Shown: positions 8,826-18,281 of the stretch, one piece after another
Layout: every line of letters starts with the position of its first letter
Numbering within the stretch: the first letter of the stretch is position 1
Assembly (NCBI GenBank): GCA_902806405.1
Contig: CADCWL010000250.1
Coordinates: 1-49,666 of the forward strand
Reading direction: 5' to 3'
Length of the DNA: 49,666 nt
DNA from: an uncultured Thermomicrobiales bacterium
GTDB lineage: Bacteria; Chloroflexota; Chloroflexia; Thermomicrobiales; UBA6265
Translations under genes and position numbers: made by a program
The notes under the pieces: model-generated
Database searches by the model: none
Told to the model about the DNA's origin: nothing
What the model saw: only the letters and a program-made list of their open reading frames with translations

Positions 8826-11114
8826 ATGTCATCGATCTTGTCGACCGCGAAGTTGGCCAGGGCCAGCGCCCGCCGCCCCTGGCTGGTCGTGGCAGCGTGG
8901 GTCGTCGTCTTCGTCCTGAGCGGCCTCGCCGCCGCGACGATGCTCGGCGGGGCGCTCACCTCCGACGTCACGATGACGAACAACCCGGAGTCGTTGCGCG
9001 GGGTCGATCTCCTGGCGGAGCGGATGCCGGAGCAGACCGATCCGATCGCCGAGACGGTGATCGTCCGCTCGGAGACGGCGACGGTCGACGACCCGGCCTT
9101 CCGCGCCGTTGTCGAGGCGGCGACCGCCGATCTACGGGCGGTTCCCGGCGTAACCCTCTTCAACCACTACGAGGCGGCCGCCGCGGGCGACCCGGCCGCG
9201 GCCGGCCTCGTCTCCGCCGACCGCCATGCGACGCTGCTGCCGGCGGCCTTCGCCGGTTCCCAGGAGGCGGCGGCGGGCCGCTTCGAGGCCTTCTCGGAGG
9301 CCCTCGCCGCGCACCGCGGCGACGGGTACCAGGTGCTCACCGTCGGCAACCTGAGCGTCGACGAAGCGTTCAACTCGACGGCCGAGTCGGACCTGCTCAC
9401 GGCCGAGATCATCGGCCTGCCGGTCGCGCTCGTGATCCTGGTCGCGGTCTTCGGCGCGCTCGTTGTCGCCGGCGTCCCCCTGGTGCTCGCCTTCGTCTCG
9501 ATCGCGGTCGCGATCGGGCTCACCGCCCTGCTCGCCCAGGTGATCGAGATCTCCTTCTTCGTCGTCAATATGATCACGATGATCGGGCTCGCCGTCGGCA
9601 TCGACTACGCCCTCTTCATCGTCGACCGCTACCGGGAGGAGCGCCGTCGCGGCGTGCCGACGCGGGAGGCGATCGGTATCGCCGGCGACACCGCCAGCCG
9701 CGCCGTCCTCTTCTCCGGGATCACCGTCGTCCTCGCCCTGACCGGAATGCTGCTGATCCCGACCACCATCTTCCGCTCGCTCGGCCTCGGCGCGGTCCTG
9801 GTCGTGGTCGTCGCCGTCCTCGCCTCGCTGACCCTCGTGCCTGCCATGCTCAGCCTGCTCGGCGACCGCATCGACTGGCCGCGCCGCCGCCGCGCCGTCG
9901 TCGCGCCGGCCGTTGCCGCCGAGGACCACGAGGGGCCGGTCTATCGGCCCGGGTTCTGGGGCCGCACCTCCCACCTGGTGATGACCCACCCCGCCGTCAG
10001 CCTGATCGGCGCGGTCGCCATCCTCGTCGCCTTCTCGCTGCCCTACTTCGACCTCCGTAGCGGGCAGGCCGGGGTGGAGAGCCTGCCCGCGAGCGACGTC
10101 AAGACGGCCTTCACGATCCTCGACCGCGACTTCGGCGCCGGTCGCCTCGGCCCGGTCGAGATCGTCGTCGACGGTCGACGCGGTGCTGAGGTCGAGGCCG
10201 GCCTGGAGCGCCTCATCATGGCGATCCGCCAGGACGGCGACTTCGCCCAGGTCAACCCCCCGGTCTGGAACGGGGCGGGGGATCTCGCCCTCGTTACCGC
10301 CTCCCTTCGGATGAGTGCGACCACCGCCGGCGCCTACGACGCCATCGATCGCCTCCGGGACGAGGTCGTGCCGGCCGCCTTCGGGGACGCCCCGGCCGAA
10401 GCGCTGGTGACGGGCGAGACCGCGTTCAACGCCGACTTCCTCGCGGTCGTCGACGGTTGGACCCCGATCGTCTTCGCCTTCGTCCTCGGCCTGAGCTTCC
10501 TGCTCCTGCTGCTCGTTTTCCGCTCGGTCGTCATCCCGGCGACGGCGATCGCGCTCAACCTCCTCTCCGTCGGCGCCGCCTACGGCCTGATGGTCCTCGT
10601 CTTCCAGCGGGGCGTTGGCGCCGACCTGCTCGGCTTCCAGACGACGCCGACGATCGAGGCCTGGGTGCCGATCTTTCTCTTCTGCGTCCTCTTCGGGCTC
10701 AGCATGGACTACCACGTCTTCCTGCTCAGCCGGATCAAGGAGCACTACGACCGGACCGGACGCAACGCCGAGTCGGTGGCGGTCGGCCTCCAGGCGACGG
10801 CGCGCTTGATCACCGGCGCCGCCCTGATCATGATCGCGGTCTTCGTCGGCTTCGCCCTCGGCGAGCTGGCGATGTTCCAGCAGGTCGGCTTCGGCCTCGC
10901 CGTCGCCGTCTTCCTCGACGCGACGCTGATCCGCTCCGTCCTCGTTCCGGCGGCGATGGCCCTGCTCGGCCGATGGAACTGGTACCTGCCCGCCTGGCTC
11001 GGCTGGCTACCCGACCTCGGCGTCGAGGGGCCCCGCGCTTCCTCCGGGGCATCGTCGGTGTCCGCCGCCGCGCCGTTCCATCCCTTCCCGGCGCCGGACG
11101 GTGCCGCTGACTGA
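8826..11114 (+). CDS. MMPL/RND family transporter
   Basis: MSSILSTAKLARASARRPWLVVAAWVVVFVLSG; GIDYALFIVDRYREERRRG and GLSMDYHVFLLSRIKEHYDRTG duplicated MMPL signatures; SD GGAGGGACCGCCG. Confidence 0.93.
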   Translation: MSSILSTAKLARASARRPWLVVAAWVVVFVLSGLAAATMLGGALTSDVTMTNNPESLRGVDLLAERMPEQTDPIAETVIVRSETATVDDPAFRAVVEAATADLRAVPGVTLFNHYEAAAAGDPAAAGLVSADRHATLLPAAFAGSQEAAAGRFEAFSEALAAHRGDGYQVLTVGNLSVDEAFNSTAESDLLTAEIIGLPVALVILVAVFGALVVAGVPLVLAFVSIAVAIGLTALLAQVIEISFFVVNMITMIGLAVGIDYALFIVDRYREERRRGVPTREAIGIAGDTASRAVLFSGITVVLALTGMLLIPTTIFRSLGLGAVLVVVVAVLASLTLVPAMLSLLGDRIDWPRRRRAVVAPAVAAEDHEGPVYRPGFWGRTSHLVMTHPAVSLIGAVAILVAFSLPYFDLRSGQAGVESLPASDVKTAFTILDRDFGAGRLGPVEIVVDGRRGAEVEAGLERLIMAIRQDGDFAQVNPPVWNGAGDLALVTASLRMSATTAGAYDAIDRLRDEVVPAAFGDAPAEALVTGETAFNADFLAVVDGWTPIVFAFVLGLSFLLLLLVFRSVVIPATAIALNLLSVGAAYGLMVLVFQRGVGADLLGFQTTPTIEAWVPIFLFCVLFGLSMDYHVFLLSRIKEHYDRTGRNAESVAVGLQATARLITGAALIMIAVFVGFALGELAMFQQVGFGLAVAVFLDATLIRSVLVPAAMALLGRWNWYLPAWLGWLPDLGVEGPRASSGASSVSAAAPFHPFPAPDGAAD

Positions 11115-11145
11115 GCACGAGCCTCTGCCACCGCCGATCGGGTCC

Positions 11146-11179
11146 GCCGCCCCCCGCGCCGAAGAGCGCGGGGGGCGGC
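11146..11179 (+). terminator. strong intrinsic-terminator-like hairpin after the MMPL gene
   Basis: GCCGCCCCCCGCGC-cgaaga-GCGCGGGGGGCGGC perfect stem. Confidence 0.75.
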
Positions 11180-11389
11180 TTCGTGCTCGGCCCTTGGTCT
11201 CCGCGCGAGGTTCCGGTGCCCTTGAACCCCAGGGATCCTGGCCCGACGATCGGGGTGTCACCGCGGCTCGGGCAAGGGTTGTCGCTCCGCAAGCAGCGGG
11301 GGCCGAAGAGAGGGCAGACACGCGGACCTGCCACGTCCGAGGCGCCACGACAACGCTGTCGCTCGTCGTTGTCGTCGTGTAGCCTCGGC

Positions 11390-11985
11390 TCCACCCGGAC
11401 CCGGCAGAAAAGGAGGTTGATCGCCGGCGCCAGAATGGCGGTGTTGAAGGCGAAGGCGAGGAGGGAGTGGCCCGGCACCACCTGCCGGAAGCCCACGTCG
11501 CTGACTGAGTCGTCGGAGACGGCGAACGTCATCCCGATGCCGAATGCGGCGTCGGCGAAATCTTCGTCTTTGGGCGGATCGTCGCCGAAGCGGGGGCGCC
11601 CAGGTCGCCGTCTTCCCGACAGGAGAGGTGCGGGTCGTGCACCCCGGATGCGGTGTGCATCGATACCGAGGAGCCGACGACCGCCAGCGGCCCGAGTGCG
11701 ACCGGCAGCCCCTCCCAGACCGGTGGCGCGAACCGGTCGGGTCGGCACACGAGGACGAGGGTGGCCATCCGACCGACGACGCTGGCGGGGAGTGAGATGA
11801 GGAGGCTGCCGACCGCCCCGGGGGCCTTCGCGCGCCGCCCGACGCCGGGTCTCCGCCCCGTCCGAGCGGACGATGACCCATCACGGCAGCACGAGCAGCG
11901 CCGCGTCCCACCCCGCCACCGCCCCCACCGCCCATCCAGAGTCGCCGGGCAGGGCAGCGCCGACGGCCGCCGCCAGCGCGGCCGC
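11390..11985 (-). pseudogene. DUF1345 family membrane protein pseudogene (multiple frameshifts)
   Basis: Fragments in successive frames: VAAALAAAVGAALPGDSGWAVGAVAGWDAALLVLP* ; VIVRSDGAETRRRAARE ; AVGSLLISLPASVVG ; LAVVGSSVSMHTASGVHDPHLSCREDGDLGAP ; DDPPKDEDFADAAFGIGMTFAVSDDSVSDVGFRQVVPGHSLLAFAFNTAILAPAINLL. Confidence 0.7.
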
Positions 11986-12103
11986 GACTGGCTAGCGGCG
12001 CGCCGCTCGCAAATCAGGGATCCGCCGGTTCCCGCTCGCCGCCGCGGCCGAGGGGCCGGGGCGGCGGGAGGAGGCGCTCATGCGGTGCCTCGCCCGTCCG
12101 CGG

Positions 12104-14359
12104 CTACACGCCAACGGGTGCGACCTGCGCCGCCCTTGGCGGCGAGGTGGGCAGGGAGACGACGTAGGCGGTCTCGATCCCGGGGATCGCCGTCAACTCG
12201 GCCAGCGCCGCCGCCGGGATCTCGTCGTCGACGTTGAGGACCATGATCGCCTCGCCGCCGCGCCGTTGGTCGTGCCGCCCGACCTGCATCCCTGCGATGT
12301 TGACCTCGTATCCCCCGAGGATGGTCCCGATCCGGCCGATCATCCCCGGCCGGTCGTGGTGGTGGGTGATCAGCACGTCGCCGGCGAGCGGGCTGTTCAG
12401 GCCAAAGCCGTCGACCTCCCAGATCCCGGCCTCAATCCGATCCCAGCGGATCGTGACGTGGTGCGGCGGGTCCCCGACCGCCCCCGCCACCTCTAACGAG
12501 AACTCCGGGAGCCGGCTCGGCTCCGGATCGTCGACCACCGTCCGCACCGCGACCCCGGAATCGGCCGCCACCAACCGGGCGTTGACCGGCGTCACCCGAT
12601 CGGCGGTCCAGCGCGGCAGAGCCTCGCTCAGGGCGACGCCGCCGACATGCTCCGCCACGTCGGCCGGCACCATGCCGCGCACGGTCAGGGTGAATCGCGA
12701 CGGCGGCATCGGCTCCAGCACCGCCAGCAGGCGGCCGGCGGCGGCGGCGACCGTTGTCAGCCGCTGCAGCTCCGGCGCGTCGAGCGAGGCGGCCGGCAGG
12801 TTCACGGCGTTCGGCACCGACTCGCCGCGGAGCGCGGCCAGCGTGCTCGTGCTGATCACCTCTCCGACCGCCGCCAGCGCCTCCGCGCTGGAGCCGCCGA
12901 CGTGCGGCGTGAGGACCGCGTTCGGCAGGCCGAAGAGGGGCGAGTCGGTGCAGGGCTCGTGGGGAAAGACGTCGACCCCGGCGGCGGCGATCCGGCCGTC
13001 GTGCAGCGCCGCCGCCAGCGCCGCCTGGTCGACCACCTCGCCGCGGGCCACGTTCAGCACGATCGCGCCCGGCTTGAGGCGCCCGATGGCCTCCGCGTCG
13101 AGCATCTCCGTCGTCTCCGGCGTCGCCGGGACGTGGAACGTGACGACGTCGGCGGTGGCCAGCAGCGTCGGGTAGTCGACGGCCGTTGCGCCCAGCTCGG
13201 CGAAGCGCTGCGGCGTGATGTAGGGGTCATGGGCGAGGATGGCCATCTCGAACGCGCGCAACCGCTGCGCCACGATCGAGCCGACGCGGCCCAGACCGAC
13301 GATGCCGACCGTCCGCCCGCGGAGGTCGATCGGCGTCTGCTTCCGCCGCTCCCAGCGGCCGGCGTGGGTCGACGCGTTCGCCCGCGGGATCTGGCGCGTG
13401 ATCGCCAGGAGGAGGGCGATCGTGTGCTCGCCGGCCGAGATCGCGTTCGCTCCGGGCGCGTTCAGCACCACCACCCCGGCCCGGGTCGCCGCCGGCAGGT
13501 CGATGTTGTCGACCCCGACCCCGGCCCGGGCAACGACGCGCAACCGGGGCGCTGCCGCCAGCACCGGCTCGGTCACCTCCGTCTCGCTGCGGACCACCAA
13601 CGCGTCGGCGTCGGCGATCGCCGCCAGGAGGGCGGGGGTGTCGGTGCCGTCGACGTCGACGACCTCGGCCTCGGCCGCGAAGCGGGCGCGGGCGATCGGA
13701 TGGATCGCGTCGCTGACGACGACGCGGGGCCGCCCGGGACGCCGTGGCGCGGCGCCGTTGCTCGCGAGGGGGGACGGACCGGCGACGGCGACGGCCGATG
13801 GCCGCCGCGCGACGAGGCGCCCAAGGGCCGTAAGGCCTTCGACTTTCACGATCCGGTCGTCGCCCTGATCGAGCGGCACCTCGTCCGCGTTGACCAGAAA
13901 GCAGGTGAGGCCCGCGGCGGCGTAGGCGCGGGCGTGGCGGAGGCTGTCTTCGACCGCGTGGCCGAGCCCGTGGCGGAGCGCCACCTCCGCCTTGAGGTCG
14001 GCGTAGAGGATCTCGCAGTCGACGAAGCCTTGCCGACGGAGCCAGGCGCGCGTCATCCCCGCCGACCCCTCCGGCCGCGCGGTGATGATCTTGACGTTCC
14101 CGTCGCCGAGCAGGTCGACGACCCCCCGGAGGAAGGCGGCGCCGTCGGGCGCGGGGCGCAGCCGGGACGCCGGACCGTCGTCGCCGTAGACCCAGTCGCA
14201 GACCTCGGTCGGAATGTTCAGCCCTGCGGAGTCGACGAAAGCGTTCTCCGGCAGATCGAGCCCGAACCGGGCGGAGGCGGCGACGGCGAGCGGCCGCGGG
14301 TGCTCGGTGAGGACGCCGTCGAGGTCGACCGCGAGCTTGGTGGGGGACGTGGGCTGCAA
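12104..14359 (-). CDS. serA: fusion: N-terminal HAD-superfamily (NT5C/deoxyribonucleotidase-like) domain + D-3-phosphoglycerate dehydrogenase with C-terminal ACT domain
   Basis: N-term KLAVDLDGVLTEH...VKIITAR...DLKAEVALRHGLGHAVEDS (HAD motifs); SerA GRTVGIVGLGRVGSIVAQRLRAF, DVFPHEP, LTPHVGGSSAEA; ACT LITHHHDRPGMIGRIGTILGGYEVNIAGMQVGR. Likely TTG start at 14359 preceded by AGGGAGAG; the ORF track start 14542 lies upstream of a promoter. Confidence 0.85.
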   Translation of the reverse strand: MQPTSPTKLAVDLDGVLTEHPRPLAVAASARFGLDLPENAFVDSAGLNIPTEVCDWVYGDDGPASRLRPAPDGAAFLRGVVDLLGDGNVKIITARPEGSAGMTRAWLRRQGFVDCEILYADLKAEVALRHGLGHAVEDSLRHARAYAAAGLTCFLVNADEVPLDQGDDRIVKVEGLTALGRLVARRPSAVAVAGPSPLASNGAAPRRPGRPRVVVSDAIHPIARARFAAEAEVVDVDGTDTPALLAAIADADALVVRSETEVTEPVLAAAPRLRVVARAGVGVDNIDLPAATRAGVVVLNAPGANAISAGEHTIALLLAITRQIPRANASTHAGRWERRKQTPIDLRGRTVGIVGLGRVGSIVAQRLRAFEMAILAHDPYITPQRFAELGATAVDYPTLLATADVVTFHVPATPETTEMLDAEAIGRLKPGAIVLNVARGEVVDQAALAAALHDGRIAAAGVDVFPHEPCTDSPLFGLPNAVLTPHVGGSSAEALAAVGEVISTSTLAALRGESVPNAVNLPAASLDAPELQRLTTVAAAAGRLLAVLEPMPPSRFTLTVRGMVPADVAEHVGGVALSEALPRWTADRVTPVNARLVAADSGVAVRTVVDDPEPSRLPEFSLEVAGAVGDPPHHVTIRWDRIEAGIWEVDGFGLNSPLAGDVLITHHHDRPGMIGRIGTILGGYEVNIAGMQVGRHDQRRGGEAIMVLNVDDEIPAAALAELTAIPGIETAYVVSLPTSPPRAAQVAPVGV

Positions 14360-14494
14360 CGGACTCTCCCTGATCCCGTGCTGGGCACGGCGCGAGCCCT
14401 GCCCGGCTGGGTCGCCACGGACGCGGGCAACACGCTGGGGCGCCCGGCGAGGCCCGGGCACGGCGTCGTGCGGTTGGGTCGGGGCGATGTTCGG

Positions 14495-14523
14495 AGGGTA
14501 GCACCCCCGGCGCGGCACATCAA
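14495..14523 (-). promoter_or_regulatory. sigma70-type promoter for serA fusion
   Basis: TTGATG (14523-14518), 17-bp spacer, TGC-TACCCT (-10 at 14500-14495). Confidence 0.5.
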
Positions 14524-14563
14524 CGAGCGGGCGCGTTCGCACACGCTCGCCTCTCGGCCGCCG

Positions 14564-15433
14564 CTACGCACCCAGAAACCCAAGCAGCAGGCCGTTCAGG
14601 CGGTCCGGCGCGTCCCGCTGCACCCAGTGGCTTGCCTCCGGCAGGTAGACGATGCGGAGGTCCGGCGCCCATCGCTCCAACCCGTGGGTGAGCCGGGTCG
14701 AGAGGAAGACGTCTTGTGTCGCCGAGACGACCAGGGTCGGGCAGGCGATCTGGGTCACCGCCTGCGCCCCGCGCCGCGGGTGCCGGAAGGCGGCGCGGTA
14801 ATAGTTCATCCCGGCGGTGAGGGCCCCCGGCCGGTCGATCGCCTCGACGTAGCGCCGGATCTCGTCCTCCCCGAACGCGCCCGGCCGGACCGGCTGGCGG
14901 CGCAAGGTGCGGCGCATCACCCAGTAGTCGTTGGCGCGGAAGAGCGCCTCCGGGAGCCCGGGAATCTGGAACGCGAAGGCGTACCACGACCGCGCAAGCT
15001 GATTGGGGCGACGGAGCTCCCGGGCCAGGGTCGCCGGGTGCGGCGCGTTGACGACCGCGAGCCGCTCCACGAGCGCCGGCTGCCTCATCGCCAGGAACCA
15101 GGCGATGATGCCGCCCCAGTCGTGGCCGACGATCGCCGCCCGCTCCGCGCCGAGGTGCCGGACGAGGCCGACCACGTCGTCGGTGACCGTCTCGATCCGG
15201 TACGGCTCGACCCCGACCGGCTTCTCCGACAGGTTGTAGCCCCGGAGGTCCGGTGCGACGACCCGGTACCCGGCGCCGACCAGCGTCGGGATCTGTGGTG
15301 CCCAGGCGTACCAGAACTCGGGAAAGCCGTGGAGCAGGATCACGAGCGGGCCCGATCCCGCCTCCACGTAGTGGAGGCGAACCCCGTTGACCGTGGCCTC
15401 GCGGTGCGCCCAGCCGTCCGTTGTCGTCTCCAT
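14564..15433 (-). CDS. alpha/beta hydrolase (epoxide hydrolase-like)
   Basis: VRLHYVEAGSGPLVILLHGFPEFWYAWAPQIP; VGHDWGGIIAWFLA nucleophile elbow; C-terminal SHWVQRDAPDRLNGLLLGFL. Confidence 0.92.
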   Translation of the reverse strand: METTTDGWAHREATVNGVRLHYVEAGSGPLVILLHGFPEFWYAWAPQIPTLVGAGYRVVAPDLRGYNLSEKPVGVEPYRIETVTDDVVGLVRHLGAERAAIVGHDWGGIIAWFLAMRQPALVERLAVVNAPHPATLARELRRPNQLARSWYAFAFQIPGLPEALFRANDYWVMRRTLRRQPVRPGAFGEDEIRRYVEAIDRPGALTAGMNYYRAAFRHPRRGAQAVTQIACPTLVVSATQDVFLSTRLTHGLERWAPDLRIVYLPEASHWVQRDAPDRLNGLLLGFLGA

Positions 15434-15554
15434 ACTCGCTTTCCCCGTGATGGCCCACGGCCCGTGTCGATCGCAAAGCAAGCTCCGCGCCGGAGCGGTG
15501 CTAGAATCGGCGCCCGCCGAGACGGAACGATGTCGCGAGAGAGGATGGGGGGCG

Positions 15555-16685
15555 ATGGCCAGCGAGTCGGAGCAGACGGACCAGTTCGAAGCGGTCTACC
15601 GATCGCGGGACCGCCTCGCGCGGGCGCAAGGGGAGATGGCGCGGCAGGGCGTTGACGTTCTCCTCGTTGGCCCCTCCTCCGACCTCCGCTACCTGCTTGG
15701 CCTCGACGCCCACGTCAGCGAGCGGCTGAACCTCCTCGTGCTGCCGCGGGACGGCGATCCCGCCTACGTTGTGCCCACCCTGGAGGCCCCTCAGCTCGCC
15801 GGCCTGCGCGATCTGCTCGACGTCCGCGTCTGGGAGGAGACCCAGGAGCCGGCGGCGCTGGCGGCGGCCGTCGTCGGGGACCCGGCGGGCAAGACCATCG
15901 CCGTCGCCGACCAGCTCTGGAGTGTTTTCCTGCTCCGCCTCCAGGCCGCCATGCCGGCGGCGAAGTGGACCGTCGGCGCGCCGGTGATGCGCCCGCTCCG
16001 CATGATCAAGGACGGGCGGGAGATCGAGCTGCTGCAGGAGGCGGCGCGAAGAACCGACGACGCCTGGGAGGCGTTCATCGCGCAGCCCCTGGCCGGCCAG
16101 ACGGAGCGGCAGGCCCTTGCCCGCCTGCTCGACCTCACCCAGGCCCGCGGCCTCGGCTACGGCTTCGGCCTCTGCGCCAGCGGCGCCGGCTCCGCCTCCC
16201 CGCACCACCACACCGGTGACCGCGTCATCGAGGAGGGGGACGCGGTCGTCTTCGATTGGGGCGGCACCCTCGACGGCTACAACTCGGACGTCACCCGTAC
16301 CGTCCACGTCGGCCCGCCGACCGACGAGTTCGTCCGCGTCTACGAGGCGGTCCGCGACGCGAACCAGGCGGCGCTCGACGCGGTCCGCCCGGGTGCCGCC
16401 TGCGAGGAGATCGACCTCGCCGGCCGCGGCGTGATCGAGGCGGCGGGCTACGGCGCCGCCTTCATTCACCGCCTCGGCCACGGGCTCGGCCTCGACGTCC
16501 ACGAGGAGCCGTACCTCGTCGCCGGCAACGCCACGCCGCTGGCGAGCGGCATGGTCTTCAGCGACGAGCCGGGCGTCTACCTTGAGGGCCGCTTCGGTGT
16601 CCGGATCGAGGACGCCGTCCTGTGCACCGACGAAGGGGGCGAGCGCCTCAACAACGCGACGCGCGAACTGACGATCCTCCGCTGA
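15555..16685 (+). CDS. M24 family aminopeptidase / Xaa-Pro peptidase
   Basis: VVFDWGGTLDGYNSDVTRTVHVG; HRLGHGLGLDVHEEPYL; MVFSDEPGVYLEGRFGVRIEDAVLCTDEGGERLNN. Confidence 0.93.
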   Translation: MASESEQTDQFEAVYRSRDRLARAQGEMARQGVDVLLVGPSSDLRYLLGLDAHVSERLNLLVLPRDGDPAYVVPTLEAPQLAGLRDLLDVRVWEETQEPAALAAAVVGDPAGKTIAVADQLWSVFLLRLQAAMPAAKWTVGAPVMRPLRMIKDGREIELLQEAARRTDDAWEAFIAQPLAGQTERQALARLLDLTQARGLGYGFGLCASGAGSASPHHHTGDRVIEEGDAVVFDWGGTLDGYNSDVTRTVHVGPPTDEFVRVYEAVRDANQAALDAVRPGAACEEIDLAGRGVIEAAGYGAAFIHRLGHGLGLDVHEEPYLVAGNATPLASGMVFSDEPGVYLEGRFGVRIEDAVLCTDEGGERLNNATRELTILR

Positions 16686-16941
16686 GCCTCCGTAGCGACG
16701 CTTCCCGACTTGGAGACCGTGCCGTCGTGCCGCGGACCGCGCCCATCCGGTACGCCAAGGGACAGCGGGTGGGATAAACGACATAAAGTTGGCCGCGGTC
16801 TCGCCGGGCAAGGAGCGGAGCCCGAGGGAGACGATTGGCGGGATGGGGTGGGGCGCGTCGATCAGCCGCATACCGGGCTGGGGATCGGTTGACGGCAAGA
16901 CGGACGTCCGCGTCGAAGCGACGGACAGGGGGGACGACACC

Positions 16942-18156
16942 GTGCGGATCGACGCCACTCGCCTCCACGACAGTCTGGACCAGATGGCGAAGATCGGCGC
17001 CACCCCCGGCGGCGGCGTCACCCGCCTCGCCCTCACCGACGAGGACAAGGCCGCCCGCGATCTGCTCCGCTCCTGGCTGGAAGCCGCCGGCCTCGCCGTC
17101 CGCGTCGACGACGTCGGCAACATGACGGGCCGCCGCCCCGGCGGGGAGGACGGACCGGCCGTGATCCTCGCCTCCCACCTCGACAGCGTCCGGGAAGGGG
17201 GCCGCTTCGACGGCGCCCTCGGCGTCCTCGCCGCCCTTGAGGTCGTCCGGACGCTGAACGATCGCGGCATCGCTACCCGGCGCCCGATCGAGGTCGTGAA
17301 CTGGACCAACGAGGAGGGCGTCCGGTTCGAGCCGGCGATGCTCTGCTCCGGCGCCGTCTCCGGCCGCTTCGACCGCCCCTACGTCTACGGCCGGGTCGAC
17401 CGCGACGGCCGCCGCCTCGAGGACGAACTGCGTCGGATCGGCTACCTCGGCGCGGCGGCCGATCGGCCGCGGCCGGGCGTCGCCTACCTCGAGCTCCACA
17501 TCGAGCAGGGCCCGGTCCTGGAGGCGGAGGGTTGCCCGGTCGGCATCGTCCCCGGGATCGTCGGCATCACCTGGCTCGACGTCCGCCTCAGCGGCCGCGC
17601 CGACCACGCCGGTCCCAGCCCAATGGGGTTGCGCCGCGACGCCCTCGCCGCCGCCGCACGCCTCGTGTCCGGCGTGGAGGCGATGGCCCGCGAAACGGAC
17701 GACGCCGTCGCCACCGTCGGCCGTCTCGTGGTCGAGCCGAACAGCATCAACACCATCCCCGGCCGCGTCACGATGAGCGTCGACCTCCGCCACCCGTCCG
17801 CCGCGACCCTGGACGCCCTCGCCGCGCGGTTCGAGAACCTGGTGGCCGAGGTGCAGGGGATGAGCGGCGTCGAGATCGCCGCTGACCGCTTCTGGACGAG
17901 CGAGCCGACGCCCTTCGATGCGGGCGTGCTGGCGGTGGTCCAGGATGCCTGCGACGACCTGGGCGTCCCCGCCGGTCGCCTCTGGTCGCGCGCCGGCCAC
18001 GACGCCAAATACGCCCAGGACCTCTGCCCGGCCGCCATGATCTTCGTCCGCAGCCGCGACGGCCTGAGCCACAACGAGGGGGAGTACAGCGCGCCCGAGG
18101 ATCTCGAGGCGGGCGCGCAGGTGCTGCTCGGGGCGGCCGTGCGGCTCGCGGGGTAG
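16942..18156 (+). CDS. M20 family Zn-dependent amidohydrolase (allantoate amidohydrolase / N-carbamoyl-L-amino-acid hydrolase type)
   Basis: VILASHLDSVREGGRFDGALGVLAALEVVRTL; NEEGVRFEPAMLCSGAVSG; LELHIEQGPVLE; SRAGHDAKYAQDLCPAAMIFVRSRDGLSHNEGEYS; GTG start with SD AGGGGGG. Confidence 0.92.
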   Translation: MRIDATRLHDSLDQMAKIGATPGGGVTRLALTDEDKAARDLLRSWLEAAGLAVRVDDVGNMTGRRPGGEDGPAVILASHLDSVREGGRFDGALGVLAALEVVRTLNDRGIATRRPIEVVNWTNEEGVRFEPAMLCSGAVSGRFDRPYVYGRVDRDGRRLEDELRRIGYLGAAADRPRPGVAYLELHIEQGPVLEAEGCPVGIVPGIVGITWLDVRLSGRADHAGPSPMGLRRDALAAAARLVSGVEAMARETDDAVATVGRLVVEPNSINTIPGRVTMSVDLRHPSAATLDALAARFENLVAEVQGMSGVEIAADRFWTSEPTPFDAGVLAVVQDACDDLGVPAGRLWSRAGHDAKYAQDLCPAAMIFVRSRDGLSHNEGEYSAPEDLEAGAQVLLGAAVRLAG

Positions 18157-18281
18157 AGGGGGCGACGGGAGCCCGAGGCCGGGCGTTGCCCCCTCCCCGG
18201 CCGTCTGGTACGGTGCTGTTCGTACACCGAAGGCGGAGGGGTCCCGACGGGGCCACGGATGGCACGGACGGAGGGAAGAGG

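Noticed and set aside
9132-10745. 537-aa minus-strand acidic ORF
   Set aside because: Antisense to the MMPL transporter, whose frame is unambiguous; composition is a complement artefact.
12647-15655. 1002-aa plus-strand ORF
   Set aside because: Antisense shadow of the serA fusion and the alpha/beta hydrolase; Arg/Gln/Asp-rich with no family resemblance.
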